Source of the DNA: Clostridiaceae bacterium
Lineage (GTDB): Bacteria; Bacillota; Clostridia; Clostridiales; Clostridiaceae
DNA: 64,000 nt
Direction: 5' to 3'
Assembly (NCBI GenBank): GCA_902363375.1
Contig: CABIZX010000003.1
Coordinates: 2,097-66,096, forward strand
The position numbers and the translations under genes were made by a program. Of the stretch, positions 47,665 through 56,942 are shown piece by piece. Each line of letters begins with the position of its first letter. The first letter of the stretch is position 1. The notes under the pieces were generated by a model that had not been told where the DNA came from, made no database searches, and saw only the letters and a program-made list of their open reading frames with translations.

Positions 47665-50325
47665 ATGCCGTCTAGAAAAAGCTATAATAGATTTTTTATA
47701 ATATTACAAGAAGATCAAAAAGGATATGGACTAGATTCTAATAAAACACCTTCAGGCTACGCTAAATTAGAGGTAAGAAATGATAAAGCGAAGACATCAT
47801 TTTATGTTCAAAATCTTAAAAAGCAAAAAGGCCCATACTTTATGATTTTAATAGTTCAGAGGAACAATAGTAAAGAACTAGTAAATCTTGGTCAAATCAA
47901 TATAGATGATGGTGGGAAGGCTGATGTTAGCAATGAATTTGATGCTAATAATTTGGCAAATACAAACATAAGTATGGACAGTGTACAGGGAGCAGCTATT
48001 TGTAGAATAAATGGAGATAAGGTTATTCCTGTAATGGTAGGATTTACTGGAGGGGAAGAACTTAAAAATTGGAGCACATTCCCCATCGCAAAGAGAAATG
48101 AGACGAAGGTAAGTAATAATACAACAAAACAAGTGAAAGAAGCTCCAAAATCATATAATGAAAATATGAATAAAGTAATGCCGCAAAGTCAAAATATAAA
48201 CTTGAAACAGCAAGAAAGTAATAGTGGAGCTACAACAAATAACTATAATGCAAATGAAACAAACAATACTAACATGACTCATCAGCAGACAGGCAAATCT
48301 CAAGGTATGAGTAATATGGAAGCTCATCCTAGTGGTACTGTTACAGGTGCACCTGGAACTACTGGTAAAACTCAAACAGTCCCTAATATTAATATGAACA
48401 AGATTCCAAGTAGTACAATAGATATACCTAACCCTATGAATACTAATGATCCACCACAAGGAATCACCCCAAGTGAACCAGGAAATCCATTAGGAAGTAT
48501 AAATCCTAGTATGGGTGGCGTAGGAACACAACCAAGTACAATGCCAAGTCAAATGAATACTACAAATCCACCACAAGGAATCACTCCAAGTGAACCAGGA
48601 AATCCATTAGGAAGTATAAATCCTAGTATGGGTGACGTAGGAACACAACCAAGTACAATGCCAAGTCAAATGAATACTACAAATCCACCACAAGGAATCA
48701 CTCCAAGTGAGCCAGGAAATCCATTAGGAAGTATAAATCCTAGTATGGGTGGCGTAGGAACACAACCAAGTACAATGCCAAGTCAAATGAATACTACAAA
48801 TCCACCACAAGGAATCACTCCAAGTGAACCAGGAAATCCACAAGGAAGTATAAATCCTAGTATGGGCCGTGTGAATAGTGATATGGGTAATGTAGGAACA
48901 CAATCAAATATGGCACCTAATCCAATGAATATTAACAATGCATCGCAAGGAGTTACTCCTAATCAGCAAGGAAACCCATTAGGAAGTATAAATCCTAGTA
49001 TGGGTGATATGAATAATAATATGGGTAATGTAGGGACTCCATCAAATATGGCACCTAATCCAATGAATACTAACAATGCACCACAAGGAGTTACTCCTAA
49101 TCAGTCAGGAAATCCACAAGGAAGTATAAATCCTAGTATGGGTGGTATGAATAATAATATGGGTAATGTAGGAACACAATCAAATATGGCGCCTAATCCA
49201 ATAAATACTAACAATGCACCACAAGGAGTTACTCCTAATCAGCCAGGAAATCCACAAGGAAGTATAAATCCTAGTATGGGCGGCGTAAATAATAATATGG
49301 GTAATGTAGGGACTCCATCAAATATGGCACCTAATCCAATGAATACTAACAATGCATCACAAGGAGTTACTCCTAATCAGTCAGGAAATCCACAAGGAAG
49401 TATAAATCCTAATATGGGCGGTATGAATAATAATATGGGTAATGTAGGGACTCCATCAAATATGGCGCCTAATCCAATGAATATCAATAACTTGAATAAT
49501 ATACCAGACAATTTAAATAACACAATGCCTAATACTAGAAGTGAGGATGATAGGGTCACATGTAATGAAAGCAAAGTTAAAAATGACAAGGATTATATAA
49601 ATGATGATGTAGAGATTATAGATATTGAAGAGGTTGAACCTGCAATAAAAGAAAATGAAATAAAGAATGTATTAGAATATCAGGATGAAGATTATAATGA
49701 GAACGAGAATAGAATGTTTGAGGAATATGAAAAAGAAATAGAAAGACTAAAAAATTACAGGAAAAAACATTCTAAAAAGAAAAATAAGTATGATGATAAT
49801 TGGAAGGCAAAACCTCAATGTGATTGTGAAGAAATGAAGCCAAAGAAAAAACATGAAGATTGTAAGTCTGAAAAATATAAAAAGAATGAATGGAATGATA
49901 AAGATTATCCAGTTGGAAATATGGGTAAATTCTTTAAAGAAGTGACTCATGGTCTAGAGAAAATTGGTAGCAATGAAAATATTAAAAATTGTTTTTGGTA
50001 CAAGGCTCACGTGAAGAAACTAGAGGATATGTATTGTGTATATGACTATAATAAATACTCTGTAGTTTTCTATCCTATGATTTGCTACTATCCATATATA
50101 TCTAGACACGGTAATTTTATGATAGGATATAAATGTGATGACGAAGGCCGTTTAAAATATATAATATATGCAATACCAGGAACTAGAAGTTTATCAGATC
50201 AGCCATATGAAGGAAAGACTGGTTTTGTAACCTTTATGCCAGATGAGGATAATGATAAGTTTGGTCATTGGCTAATGTATTATGATATAAAGGGTAATAC
50301 TGTTGTTGTACCAGTGAAAAGATAA
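47665..50325 (+). CDS. Large Pro/Asn/Gly/Met-rich repeat protein, candidate spore-surface protein
   Basis: 886 residues in four parts. The N-terminal 130 residues form a compact beta-rich domain (FFIILQEDQKGYGLD, SGYAKLEVRNDKAKTSFYV). A Gln/Asn-rich linker follows. Residues about 258-604 are tandem repeats built on PPQGITPSEPGNPLGSINPS. An acidic and then Lys-rich stretch (about 625-755) precedes a C-terminal folded domain (WYKAHVKKLEDMYCVYDYN to GHWLMYYDIKGNTVVVPVK). There is no signal peptide. The repeat composition and lack of signal recall spore coat or exosporium proteins made in the mother cell, but this is inference. ATG 47665 lies after TGGAGG. It stands alone behind ksgA. Confidence 0.8.
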   Translation: MPSRKSYNRFFIILQEDQKGYGLDSNKTPSGYAKLEVRNDKAKTSFYVQNLKKQKGPYFMILIVQRNNSKELVNLGQINIDDGGKADVSNEFDANNLANTNISMDSVQGAAICRINGDKVIPVMVGFTGGEELKNWSTFPIAKRNETKVSNNTTKQVKEAPKSYNENMNKVMPQSQNINLKQQESNSGATTNNYNANETNNTNMTHQQTGKSQGMSNMEAHPSGTVTGAPGTTGKTQTVPNINMNKIPSSTIDIPNPMNTNDPPQGITPSEPGNPLGSINPSMGGVGTQPSTMPSQMNTTNPPQGITPSEPGNPLGSINPSMGDVGTQPSTMPSQMNTTNPPQGITPSEPGNPLGSINPSMGGVGTQPSTMPSQMNTTNPPQGITPSEPGNPQGSINPSMGRVNSDMGNVGTQSNMAPNPMNINNASQGVTPNQQGNPLGSINPSMGDMNNNMGNVGTPSNMAPNPMNTNNAPQGVTPNQSGNPQGSINPSMGGMNNNMGNVGTQSNMAPNPINTNNAPQGVTPNQPGNPQGSINPSMGGVNNNMGNVGTPSNMAPNPMNTNNASQGVTPNQSGNPQGSINPNMGGMNNNMGNVGTPSNMAPNPMNINNLNNIPDNLNNTMPNTRSEDDRVTCNESKVKNDKDYINDDVEIIDIEEVEPAIKENEIKNVLEYQDEDYNENENRMFEEYEKEIERLKNYRKKHSKKKNKYDDNWKAKPQCDCEEMKPKKKHEDCKSEKYKKNEWNDKDYPVGNMGKFFKEVTHGLEKIGSNENIKNCFWYKAHVKKLEDMYCVYDYNKYSVVFYPMICYYPYISRHGNFMIGYKCDDEGRLKYIIYAIPGTRSLSDQPYEGKTGFVTFMPDEDNDKFGHWLMYYDIKGNTVVVPVKR
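48436..49476 (+). repeat. In-frame tandem repeats, 117-bp then 138-bp units
   Basis: Units start at ATG 48436, 48553 and 48670 (117 bp = 39 codons, nearly identical). They are followed by 138-bp (46-codon) units at 48787, 48925, 49063, 49201 and 49339. The unit at 48787 is a hybrid: its first part is like the short form and its end has the longer NMGNVG insert. Exact multiples of three keep the frame open, consistent with expansion by slippage or unequal exchange. Confidence 0.95.
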
Positions 50326-50343
50326 ATATTATTCTTAAAGAAT

Positions 50344-50384
50344 TTAAACTCCGAATTTTATTTGGAGTTTATTCTATTTTTGGA
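50344..50384 (+). terminator. Terminator of the repeat protein
   Basis: The stem aaactccga / ttggagttt is followed by attctattttt. Confidence 0.75.
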
Positions 50385-50422
50385 GGAAGGTACATAGTAT
50401 ATTAGTAAAGGGAGGGTAACAT

Positions 50423-51007
50423 ATGAAATTAGTAGATGATAATATGAGAAAATTAGGATTAGCAATAATACTAGCAGGACTTATGATAGTTATATTAGGA
50501 TTTGGAAGATACTTCGAAGAAAGCCTAAAGATAGCTACATTAACTCAAAATAGTATAGTTGAATTTAAGCAATATGATATTCTAGATGGTAAAATAAAGT
50601 ATAAGTTACCTAGTGGGTGGCTAGCTACAATAAAAGAGGATAAGAATGATAAAAATGTATATTTAAATGAGTTTGTTTCAGAGGATGCTAGTACTTATGG
50701 AGCTGTAGAAATTTTAAATAGTACTGAAGGTGTTGAAGTAATAATAGATAAATGTATAGAAGACATTAAAGGTATGGGAATAAAAGACTATAAAAAAGAA
50801 AAAGTAAAGATAGATAATAAAGAAGTGGATTGTATTCAGTATAACTTAAAAAGTAGTGAAGAAAATATAAAAAAAACCTATGAATATTATGTTCCTTATG
50901 ATAATTATGTAGCTAAAATAACATTTATAATAAGTGATAAAAAAACTAGAGAAAATACACAAGTAGTGTTTGAAAATATAGTTAAAACTTTTTCTTTTGA
51001 AAACTAG
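50423..51007 (+). CDS. Membrane-anchored protein with PsbP-like external domain, unknown function
   Basis: 194 residues. An N-terminal anchor (LGLAIILAGLMIVILGFG) is followed by an external domain of about 160 residues beginning KIKYKLPSGWLATIKEDKND, with a following YEYYVPYDNYVAKITFII. The PSGW motif and the two-layer strand pattern resemble PsbP/LpqN-like domains, which is a loose match. The ribosome site is GGGAGGG. Confidence 0.65.
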   Translation: MKLVDDNMRKLGLAIILAGLMIVILGFGRYFEESLKIATLTQNSIVEFKQYDILDGKIKYKLPSGWLATIKEDKNDKNVYLNEFVSEDASTYGAVEILNSTEGVEVIIDKCIEDIKGMGIKDYKKEKVKIDNKEVDCIQYNLKSSEENIKKTYEYYVPYDNYVAKITFIISDKKTRENTQVVFENIVKTFSFEN

Positions 51008-51099
51008 AATAGTTATTTGCTTTAATTGATAACAAATATTATAATAAAACATAAGATAAAGAATGAAAAATTATCAAGTTTTTCAATTGGAGGACAAAG

Positions 51100-51903
51100 G
51101 TGAGAAGATTAAAGCGGAATTTAGTAATTATATCATTAGTAATATCATCATTATTGATTTCAGCCTGTGGGATAAGAGGAAATAATGATTTTGATTATAT
51201 GCAAGAAAGAAATATCATGAAGGTTACAATTCAGAGTACTAGGGACAAGAGCTATAAGTTTACAGTTACCGATGAAGATGTAATAAATGATATATATAAT
51301 ATTCTTTCTAGTGCAAGTGTAGTTGAAGAAAAATCAACTTTAGATCCAGACTATACTTTGGAAATATATGAAAGCCCCACTGAAGTTAAAACTTTTAATT
51401 ATATAGCAGGTCTTGATAAAAAGGATGGAGGAAATCTATATAATGATAGTGATAAATATATTGTTTCTAAAAGATTAGATAATGATATTATAAAAAACTT
51501 CGCTAATATAAGAAGACCTATCAACTTTGAATATATATATTATACTTCTATATTAAACACTGTAGATAAGTATTTGTCAGATAATAAGAATGTAGGAAAG
51601 ATTGGAGTTAATATTTCTGATACCATGGCTGAGCGATTTCAAATATCTACTGAGATTGAAGAATTCAAGAAGAAGTTAAATAAGCTTGATTCAGTAAGCT
51701 TTATGGATAGCTCTGAAAGTAGAGAAGACTTTGATGTAGTTATGAGAATAAAAACTGAAGGATATACCTCCACTAAATATAAGGGAATTGTCACCTTTGA
51801 AAAGACTGAAAATGCTTCAACTGTTAATTATTATATAAGTAATATTTATGAGCAGGGAGACTGGAAGTTTAATATAAGTGATAAAAAACCTGAAGGATTC
51901 TAA
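51100..51903 (+). CDS. Predicted lipoprotein of unknown function
   Basis: 267 residues. The signal peptide ends in the lipobox LISAC (Cys about 23), and the mature part has NTF2-like or all-strand segments such as KVTIQSTRDKSYKFTVTD and YYISNIYEQGDWKFNIS. No family was recognised. It starts with GTG 51100 behind TTGGAGG. It follows the anchored protein by 92 bases and may be co-transcribed. Confidence 0.7.
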   Translation: MRRLKRNLVIISLVISSLLISACGIRGNNDFDYMQERNIMKVTIQSTRDKSYKFTVTDEDVINDIYNILSSASVVEEKSTLDPDYTLEIYESPTEVKTFNYIAGLDKKDGGNLYNDSDKYIVSKRLDNDIIKNFANIRRPINFEYIYYTSILNTVDKYLSDNKNVGKIGVNISDTMAERFQISTEIEEFKKKLNKLDSVSFMDSSESREDFDVVMRIKTEGYTSTKYKGIVTFEKTENASTVNYYISNIYEQGDWKFNISDKKPEGF

Positions 51904-51949
51904 ATACATTATAAAAGTATAGATTAATAGTGATTTACTTTATAAAAAA

Positions 51950-52001
51950 TTAAATGGCTATATTATGATTATTTTACAAATATCATAATATAGCCATTTA
52001 A
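51950..52001. terminator. Bidirectional terminator, lipoprotein / thiT
   Basis: The perfect inverted repeat aaatggctatattatgat / atcataatatagccattt with a 12-base loop lies between convergent genes. Confidence 0.9.
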
Positions 52002-52003
52002 TA

Positions 52004-52651
52004 TTATTTTAATGAAGTATTATTAATATATGGAGCTAAACGCTTTGTAAGACTCTTTAAATTTATAACTGAACACACAGCCATACAAATTAGACAATCA
52101 ACAAGAACATAAGAGCCATTATATACTAATGAGTATATTGCCGGAGTCATGTTCCAATCAGCAGCATAGCTACCCCAGAAGATTATACCGGCTATATAGT
52201 GAAATATGAACTTAACAAAGAAAGCAACACCAATAGCTATAAACTTATTATTTTTAAAGAAACCTGCAAGTCCCATTGCCATGAAAGGAAGAGTATAGTC
52301 AAAAAGAACTTGAATAGGGTGAACTATATAAGCGGGTCCAATAACAAAGTTTAATATACCATATACAAAACCTGTAAAGATTCCAATAATAGGTCCATAA
52401 ATAAATGATATTAAGATTAAGGGTAACATACTAGCAAGGGTTGCGCTTCCACCAAAAGGTAATTCAAATAACTTGAAGAATTGGAGAATTACTGACATTG
52501 CAACGGCTATAGCTATATGAGCTATTAATTTAGTAGTAAATTTAATATGTTTAACCTTCATAAACACACAAAACAGAATCAAAATACCCAATAAGGTAGC
52601 AATAGTTGTCCAACTAGATAAAATACCTTTGATATTTTCTAAAATTTCCAT
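52004..52651 (-). CDS. thiT: Thiamine ECF transporter S component ThiT
   Basis: 215 residues with about six membrane spans. LPFGGSATLASMLPLILISF, IYGPIIGIFTGFVYGILNF and FLIYHP-like HPIQVLFDYTLPFMAMGL match ThiT, the thiamine-binding S subunit of energy-coupling factor transporters. The TPP riboswitch directly upstream confirms thiamine uptake as its role. The shared EcfAAT module is not in the window. Confidence 0.95.
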   Translation of the reverse strand: MEILENIKGILSSWTTIATLLGILILFCVFMKVKHIKFTTKLIAHIAIAVAMSVILQFFKLFELPFGGSATLASMLPLILISFIYGPIIGIFTGFVYGILNFVIGPAYIVHPIQVLFDYTLPFMAMGLAGFFKNNKFIAIGVAFFVKFIFHYIAGIIFWGSYAADWNMTPAIYSLVYNGSYVLVDCLICMAVCSVINLKSLTKRLAPYINNTSLK

Positions 52652-52717
52652 AAAAAGTCCCCCTTTAATTAAGTTAGTGCTAAGGACTAGTGTTGAACTA
52701 AATTATAATCTTTTAAT

Positions 52718-52857
52718 TATAAAAAGCCGTGTTCGTAAGAACACGGCTAAATAACTAAGTATTACCTTAAGCTTATTAATCGCTTCCCTACGCTAGCATT
52801 ATCTAGGTCAGGTAAAGGGTAATGAAAAATCATTTCTCAGCCGAAGCACCCCTAGCA
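52718..52857 (-). promoter_or_regulatory. TPP riboswitch upstream of thiT
   Basis: On the reverse strand the THI-element signatures are complete: ctaggggtgc, ggctgagaaa, accctttacctgacctagat and aatgctagcgtagggaag (aptamer about 52857-52781). An intrinsic terminator follows (agccgtgttc / gaacacggct, 52748-52722, then T-run). Thiamine pyrophosphate should cause termination before thiT. Confidence 0.97.
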
Positions 52858-52920
52858 CAATAATATTATTTTATATAATTATAATACCATATATATTTTT
52901 ACAGTTCAACATAACTTTTA

Positions 52921-53100
52921 CTATATAAAATTAGCCATATTACTACAAGGCCTGTATATAGGAACAAGGTCATCAATAGATATTAAATGACCTATAGAAC
53001 TATTTTCAGGAAGACTTGAAGCAGGAACTTTTTTTATGTATCCATTCAGTAGTTCTACATAAGCCTCTGTATCATTTTTCTTTATAACTCTACAAATCAC
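52921..53100 (-). CDS. Small hypothetical protein, 59 aa
   Basis: Starts GTG at 53100 (MICRVIKKNDTEAYVELLNG), ends TAG at 52921. AAAGGAGG lies 8 bases ahead of the start, which is a strong ribosome site. The product has a beta-rich first half (IKKVPASSLPENSS) and an acidic SIDDLVPIYRP. No family was recognised and there is no signal or membrane span. It lies between the thiT riboswitch and the cold-shock gene on the same strand. Confidence 0.6.
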   Translation of the reverse strand: MICRVIKKNDTEAYVELLNGYIKKVPASSLPENSSIGHLISIDDLVPIYRPCSNMANFI

Positions 53101-53449
53101 TGTTAAAACCTCCTTTAATAAGAATATTTATATTATGAGGTAAACATAGAAAAAATATTCTTTTCAAGGAGTTTATATGATAATTTAAAAGACACCAGAG
53201 TATATAGGTCTACTTTCTATATAATTTTAAAAATAAAAAATAGAGATCACGAATTTATATCGTGTCTCTATAATGTAAGTAATATATTTGAGTTAATATA
53301 TTACTTTAAAATTTGAAATAAAAAATCCAAGGTTTTTATAATTCTAATAATGTATAGCTAAATATACATTTATATTTATCATAAAGTGTTATTAAACATC
53401 TCCACATGGATACATTACAATAGTTACAATGAGCTAATAATTGTAAACT
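53101..53449. other. Intergenic region between the small ORF and csp
   Basis: 349 bases without a gene. It holds the csp terminator (53238-53272) and presumably the promoter of the small ORF. Nothing else was seen. Confidence 0.4.
53238..53272 (-). terminator. Terminator of csp
   Basis: On the reverse strand the stem tagagacacga / tcgtgatctcta (one mismatch) is followed by ttttttatttt, about 180 bases beyond the csp stop. Confidence 0.75.
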
Positions 53450-53650
53450 CTATATTTTTGTAACGTTTGCTGCTTGAGGACCTCTATCCCCATTAACTAT
53501 TTCAAATTGAACCTTTTGTCCTTCATCAAGAACCTTATAGCCATCACTTTGGATAGCAGAGAAATGTACAAATACATCCTCATGACCTTCCATAGATATG
53601 AAACCAAAGCCTTTTTCACTATTAAACCATTTTACTGTTCCTACTTCCAT
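53450..53650 (-). CDS. csp: Cold-shock protein (CspA family)
   Basis: 66 residues, a single cold-shock OB domain. [18 protein letters not shown] contains RNP1 (KGFGFI) and VFVHFSAI is RNP2. It binds single-stranded nucleic acid and acts as an RNA chaperone. ATG 53650 was chosen (GGAG 8 bases upstream) because the longer frame has no homology to Csp. A long untranslated leader precedes it. Confidence 0.97.
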   Translation of the reverse strand: MEVGTVKWFNSEKGFGFISMEGHEDVFVHFSAIQSDGYKVLDEGQKVQFEIVNGDRGPQAANVTKI

Positions 53651-53790
53651 ATAATCTCCGTTAAGCAGCTTAATTAGCTGCACCCTCTTCAACATACTCA
53701 GTTTTGCGGTGCTACTCCTGTTGGTCGTGTACTCAAGGGTATCAAATCTTAATATTAAGATAAGCACGGAATCTCCTTTCAAAAATATTT
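53651..53790 (-). promoter_or_regulatory. Long structured 5' leader of csp
   Basis: About 130 bases of leader on the reverse strand. Gcagctaattaagctgc (53665-53681) forms a hairpin that ends a few bases before the ribosome site. Cold-shock mRNAs in other bacteria use such leaders for temperature-dependent translation. The function here is inferred. Confidence 0.45.
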
Positions 53791-53848
53791 GACCATATCT
53801 AATTTCTTAGATAATAACTATAGTGTTCTCAATTTGAAACTTTTTATA

Positions 53849-55549
53849 CTATTTAATTATACGTTTAGCAACGTAATATCTATTGCTGTAATAAGCTGAG
53901 TTTAAATTAGAAACTCTAACATAATCACCAGGTTGAGGTGATTGTATAAATAAATCATTACCCTTATATATTCCTACGTGGGATATATCATTAGGGTCAT
54001 CATCATTAGTAGTAAAGAAGATCAAATCTCCAGGCTTTAAATCATTACGATCAACTATCATTCCTTGATGAACTTGATAGTAAGTAGTTCTTTCTAAGGT
54101 AATTCCTAGCTGCTTGTATACATATTGAACGAGTCCAGAACAATCAAAACCTACAGGGGTAAAACCGCCCCAAATATATGGAACTCCAAGATATTCTTCT
54201 GCCTTAGCCACTACATCTTCTCCACTATAATTACTCTGTATAAGAGGTGTTTCCTTTACTACTGGATTGGATGACTGATTTTCGTTAGCTATAGTTACAT
54301 ACTCACCACTAATATATCCACTAGTATTGCCTACTTTAACATTATACCATCCATTAGTATAAGAAATTATAGGAAGTTTATTACCATATCTTACTGTAGT
54401 TACTACACTATAGCTAGTACCAGCACCAGAACGTACATTTAGCACATCGGCATTGATAATTGCAACTTTGCCATCTACTACATGTGAAGGTAAATTTTCT
54501 TCTGGTGGTGTAACACTACCAGTATTATTTGATATAAATTCTGCACTTACAAAACCTGTACCATTATTAAATTTAATTTTATGCCAACCATTGCTTGTAG
54601 ATAATATTTCAACTTTAGAGTTTTTATATAGAGTTCCAATTATATTGGAACTGGTGTTTCCGCTAGAACGAACATTTAGAGCATCAGCATTGACAATACC
54701 TGTAGATATAACGGTATTATTAGGTGGGTTATTATTTCCATTATTTGAATTGTTGTTTCCAGCGTTACCATTATTAGAGGACATGCTAATATATTCAGCA
54801 CTAACAAATCCAGTGGTATTATTATATTTAATTTTATGCCAACCATTGCTTGTAGATATAATTTGAACTTTAGCATTTTTAGAAAGGGAGCCAATAATAC
54901 TATTACTAGTGCTAGCACCGGAACGAACATTTAGAGCATCAGCATTGACAATACCTGTAGATATAACGGTATTATTAGATGAGTTATTATTCCCATTATT
55001 TGAATTATTGTTTCCAGCGTTACCATTATCAGAGGATATACTGATATATTCAGCACTGACAAATCCAGTAGTATTATTATACTTAACCTTATGCCAACCA
55101 TTGCTTGTAGATATAATTTGAACTTTAGTATTTTTGGAGATAGAACCAATGACACTATTGCTAGTGCTAGCTCCAGAGCGGACATTTAGTACATCGGCAG
55201 TAACGATTCCAGTTGTAGAGGCTTGTACTGAATTAGAATTATTATCTAACTTAACATATTGTCCAGAAATCCAGCCTGTAGTATTATTAAATTTAACTTT
55301 ATACCAACCATTGGATATTTCTATAATTGATACTTTAGAATTATAGTTTAATCTGCCAATAATATTACTACTAGTATTAGGATTTGATCTTATATTTAAC
55401 ACATCTGCGGTTACTGTACCTGTAGTGGTAGAGATATATGAAGAACTTGAAGTTTGAGCTGGATCAGCTATAGCAGCAGTTTGCATAGAAGCAGCAATAG
55501 CTGTTCCTGTTGCAAGTGTACATAAAACTTTTAGAGCTTTATCATTCAT
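53849..55549 (-). CDS. Secreted SH3-NlpC/P60 cell wall endopeptidase
   Basis: 566 residues. A signal peptide (LCTLATGTAIAASMQTAAIA) is followed by five bacterial SH3 (SH3_3) modules of about 58 residues, each starting like ADVLNVRSGASTSNS, separated by Asn/Gly-rich linkers. At about 445-566 is the NlpC/P60 domain with catalytic Cys in FDCSGLVQYVYKQLG, His in HVGIYKG, and SPQPGD. The SH3 modules bind peptidoglycan. It probably cleaves stem peptides in growth or spore processes. Modules 3 and 4 reflect a recent internal duplication. The ribosome site is AGGAG. Confidence 0.95.
   Translation of the reverse strand: MNDKALKVLCTLATGTAIAASMQTAAIADPAQTSSSSYISTTTGTVTADVLNIRSNPNTSSNIIGRLNYNSKVSIIEISNGWYKVKFNNTTGWISGQYVKLDNNSNSVQASTTGIVTADVLNVRSGASTSNSVIGSISKNTKVQIISTSNGWHKVKYNNTTGFVSAEYISISSDNGNAGNNNSNNGNNNSSNNTVISTGIVNADALNVRSGASTSNSIIGSLSKNAKVQIISTSNGWHKIKYNNTTGFVSAEYISMSSNNGNAGNNNSNNGNNNPPNNTVISTGIVNADALNVRSSGNTSSNIIGTLYKNSKVEILSTSNGWHKIKFNNGTGFVSAEFISNNTGSVTPPEENLPSHVVDGKVAIINADVLNVRSGAGTSYSVVTTVRYGNKLPIISYTNGWYNVKVGNTSGYISGEYVTIANENQSSNPVVKETPLIQSNYSGEDVVAKAEEYLGVPYIWGGFTPVGFDCSGLVQYVYKQLGITLERTTYYQVHQGMIVDRNDLKPGDLIFFTTNDDDPNDISHVGIYKGNDLFIQSPQPGDYVRVSNLNSAYYSNRYYVAKRIIK
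54672..55181 (-). repeat. Two tandem 255-bp units encoding SH3 modules
   Basis: Units 54672-54926 and 54927-55181 are nearly identical (255 bp = 85 codons, one SH3 module plus its Asn-rich linker). A third, more diverged copy of the unit's start (acattta) lies at 55182. The exact in-frame period indicates recent module duplication. Confidence 0.9.
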
Positions 55550-55826
55550 TAATTTACAATCCTTTCTCCTGTAATATTTTCCATAGAATATATTTCACAT
55601 TATTACTTAAATTATAAGATAAATAATGTCACATAACAACAAATAACAGTAAATAAATATATATTTATTTAAATATCGATTTATATTGAAGCTAGACAAA
55701 AGTATTGAATAGGATAGTTTATAATGAGGATAAAATTTAATAGAAGTAATTATGCTTAAATTTTTATGAAAATAGATGGGCGAGAAACTTAAGAAAACAT
55801 TAAAAAACTCTAATGTTAGTTATAAA

Positions 55827-56459
55827 TTAGAGTTCGAAAATTTTAACCATATTTACACCTTCTAAAGGAGCATCTATAGTTAGTTTATGAGATTTTAAAT
55901 TCACAGCATTTTTCATAAAGGCTATGAACTTTTCTATTCCATGAACAGGAAAATCTATATGAGGAACTTTGTAATGCATTGGAATAACTAATTTACTTTG
56001 AACTTTATTGCAAAGTTTAGCTGCAATTTCAGGATCAATAGTAAAGTTGCCACCTACAGGTATGAATAGAATATCTAGTACACCTAATAAATCTAGTTCT
56101 TTATCTGATAGCATATGTCCAAGATCACCTAAATGGCATAGTCTTAAATTATCAGTTTCTATTATATAAATTATATTGTCACCACGTTTAGCTCCTTTTA
56201 TATTGTCATGATATGAAGGTAGGCCTTGAATTTTTATGGAGGAACTTTCGTATGAACAAGGCGTATTTATAATAACAGCACCTGGATTTATTAAGTCGGT
56301 ATAATTGTGATCAAAATGATCATGACTGATAGTAACTATGTCAACAGAACCCTTAAAGGGAGTTCCGCCTATAGACTTATTAAATGGGTCCATTAATATT
56401 TTTTCACCATGGGAGTTTTCAAGAAGAAAACAAGAGTGTCCAAACCAAGTAATTACCAT
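55827..56459 (-). CDS. UPF0173-type metal-dependent hydrolase (metallo-beta-lactamase fold)
   Basis: 210 residues. TWFGHSCFLLE starts the fold. The metal motif HDHFDHN (HxHxDH) is intact, as are GDLGHMLSD and PVGGNFTIDPEIAA. The last has the family-specific VIPMHYK. The UPF0173 family has no settled substrate. Start is ATG 56459, 9 bases after AGGAG. The earlier ATG at 56468 abuts it. Confidence 0.9.
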   Translation of the reverse strand: MVITWFGHSCFLLENSHGEKILMDPFNKSIGGTPFKGSVDIVTISHDHFDHNYTDLINPGAVIINTPCSYESSSIKIQGLPSYHDNIKGAKRGDNIIYIIETDNLRLCHLGDLGHMLSDKELDLLGVLDILFIPVGGNFTIDPEIAAKLCNKVQSKLVIPMHYKVPHIDFPVHGIEKFIAFMKNAVNLKSHKLTIDAPLEGVNMVKIFEL

Positions 56460-56637
56460 AATTATCATCTCCTAATTAGTGAAACCTATTGCTTATTTTA
56501 ATTATTAACACATTTTTCTTATTTATGCCTATAATATATAAATGGAATATTATTATGAAAGTAATGCATTTACTAAATCTAATAATATGAAACATATAAA
56601 TATTTATATATAATTATATGATACCTATAAAAATACC

Positions 56638-56666
56638 TTTACATTAAAATTTTTATATAATATAAT
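56638..56666 (+). promoter_or_regulatory. Sigma-A promoter of ileS
   Basis: TTTACA (56638-56643), a 17-base spacer, TATAAT (56661-56666). It would start the T-box leader near 56673. Confidence 0.75.
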
Positions 56667-56689
56667 AATTGTAAAATTAATTTTTAAGT

Positions 56690-56930
56690 AGTACAGTTAA
56701 AAGCTAAGAATAGGACAGTACTCTAAAAGGTAGCTTAAAGAGAGTGGGAAAAGGTGAGAACCCATAGTGAACAATTAGAAGAAAATCACCTAGGAGCTGA
56801 GGACTGAAATTTAGTAAGTCTTTCCGTATTTCTGCGTTAAGGGATAGGATATGTTAGTATCTGAAATTTATTAACACTGTAGGTGGTATAGCGAAGTAAC
56901 TTCGTCCTTTAGTAGGGCGAAGTTTTAATT
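56690..56930 (+). promoter_or_regulatory. T-box riboswitch for isoleucine
   Basis: The leader has a specifier ATC (56785-56787, gaaaATCacc). A T-box-like sequence aggtggtatagcg (56881-56893) deviates from AGGGTGGNACCGCG. A terminator follows (aacttcgtcc / gggcgaagtt, 56898-56924, then tttaattttt). The TGGT fits a discriminator A, as in tRNA-Ile. Uncharged tRNA-Ile should allow read-through into ileS. Confidence 0.9.
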
Positions 56931-56942
56931 TTTATAAGAAAA

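Noticed and set aside
48436..49476. CRISPR array
   Set aside because: The repeats are 117-138 bp, contiguous without unique spacers, and keep a single reading frame in a protein gene.
53651..53782. A 110-residue N-terminally extended cold-shock protein
   Set aside because: The extra 44 residues have no homology, lack a ribosome site and lie in a structured leader. The internal ATG at 53650 fits the family exactly.
54453..55346. Forward-strand open frames opposite the SH3-NlpC/P60 gene
   Set aside because: They mirror the repeats of the reverse-strand gene, repeat with the same 255-bp period and have no ribosome sites.
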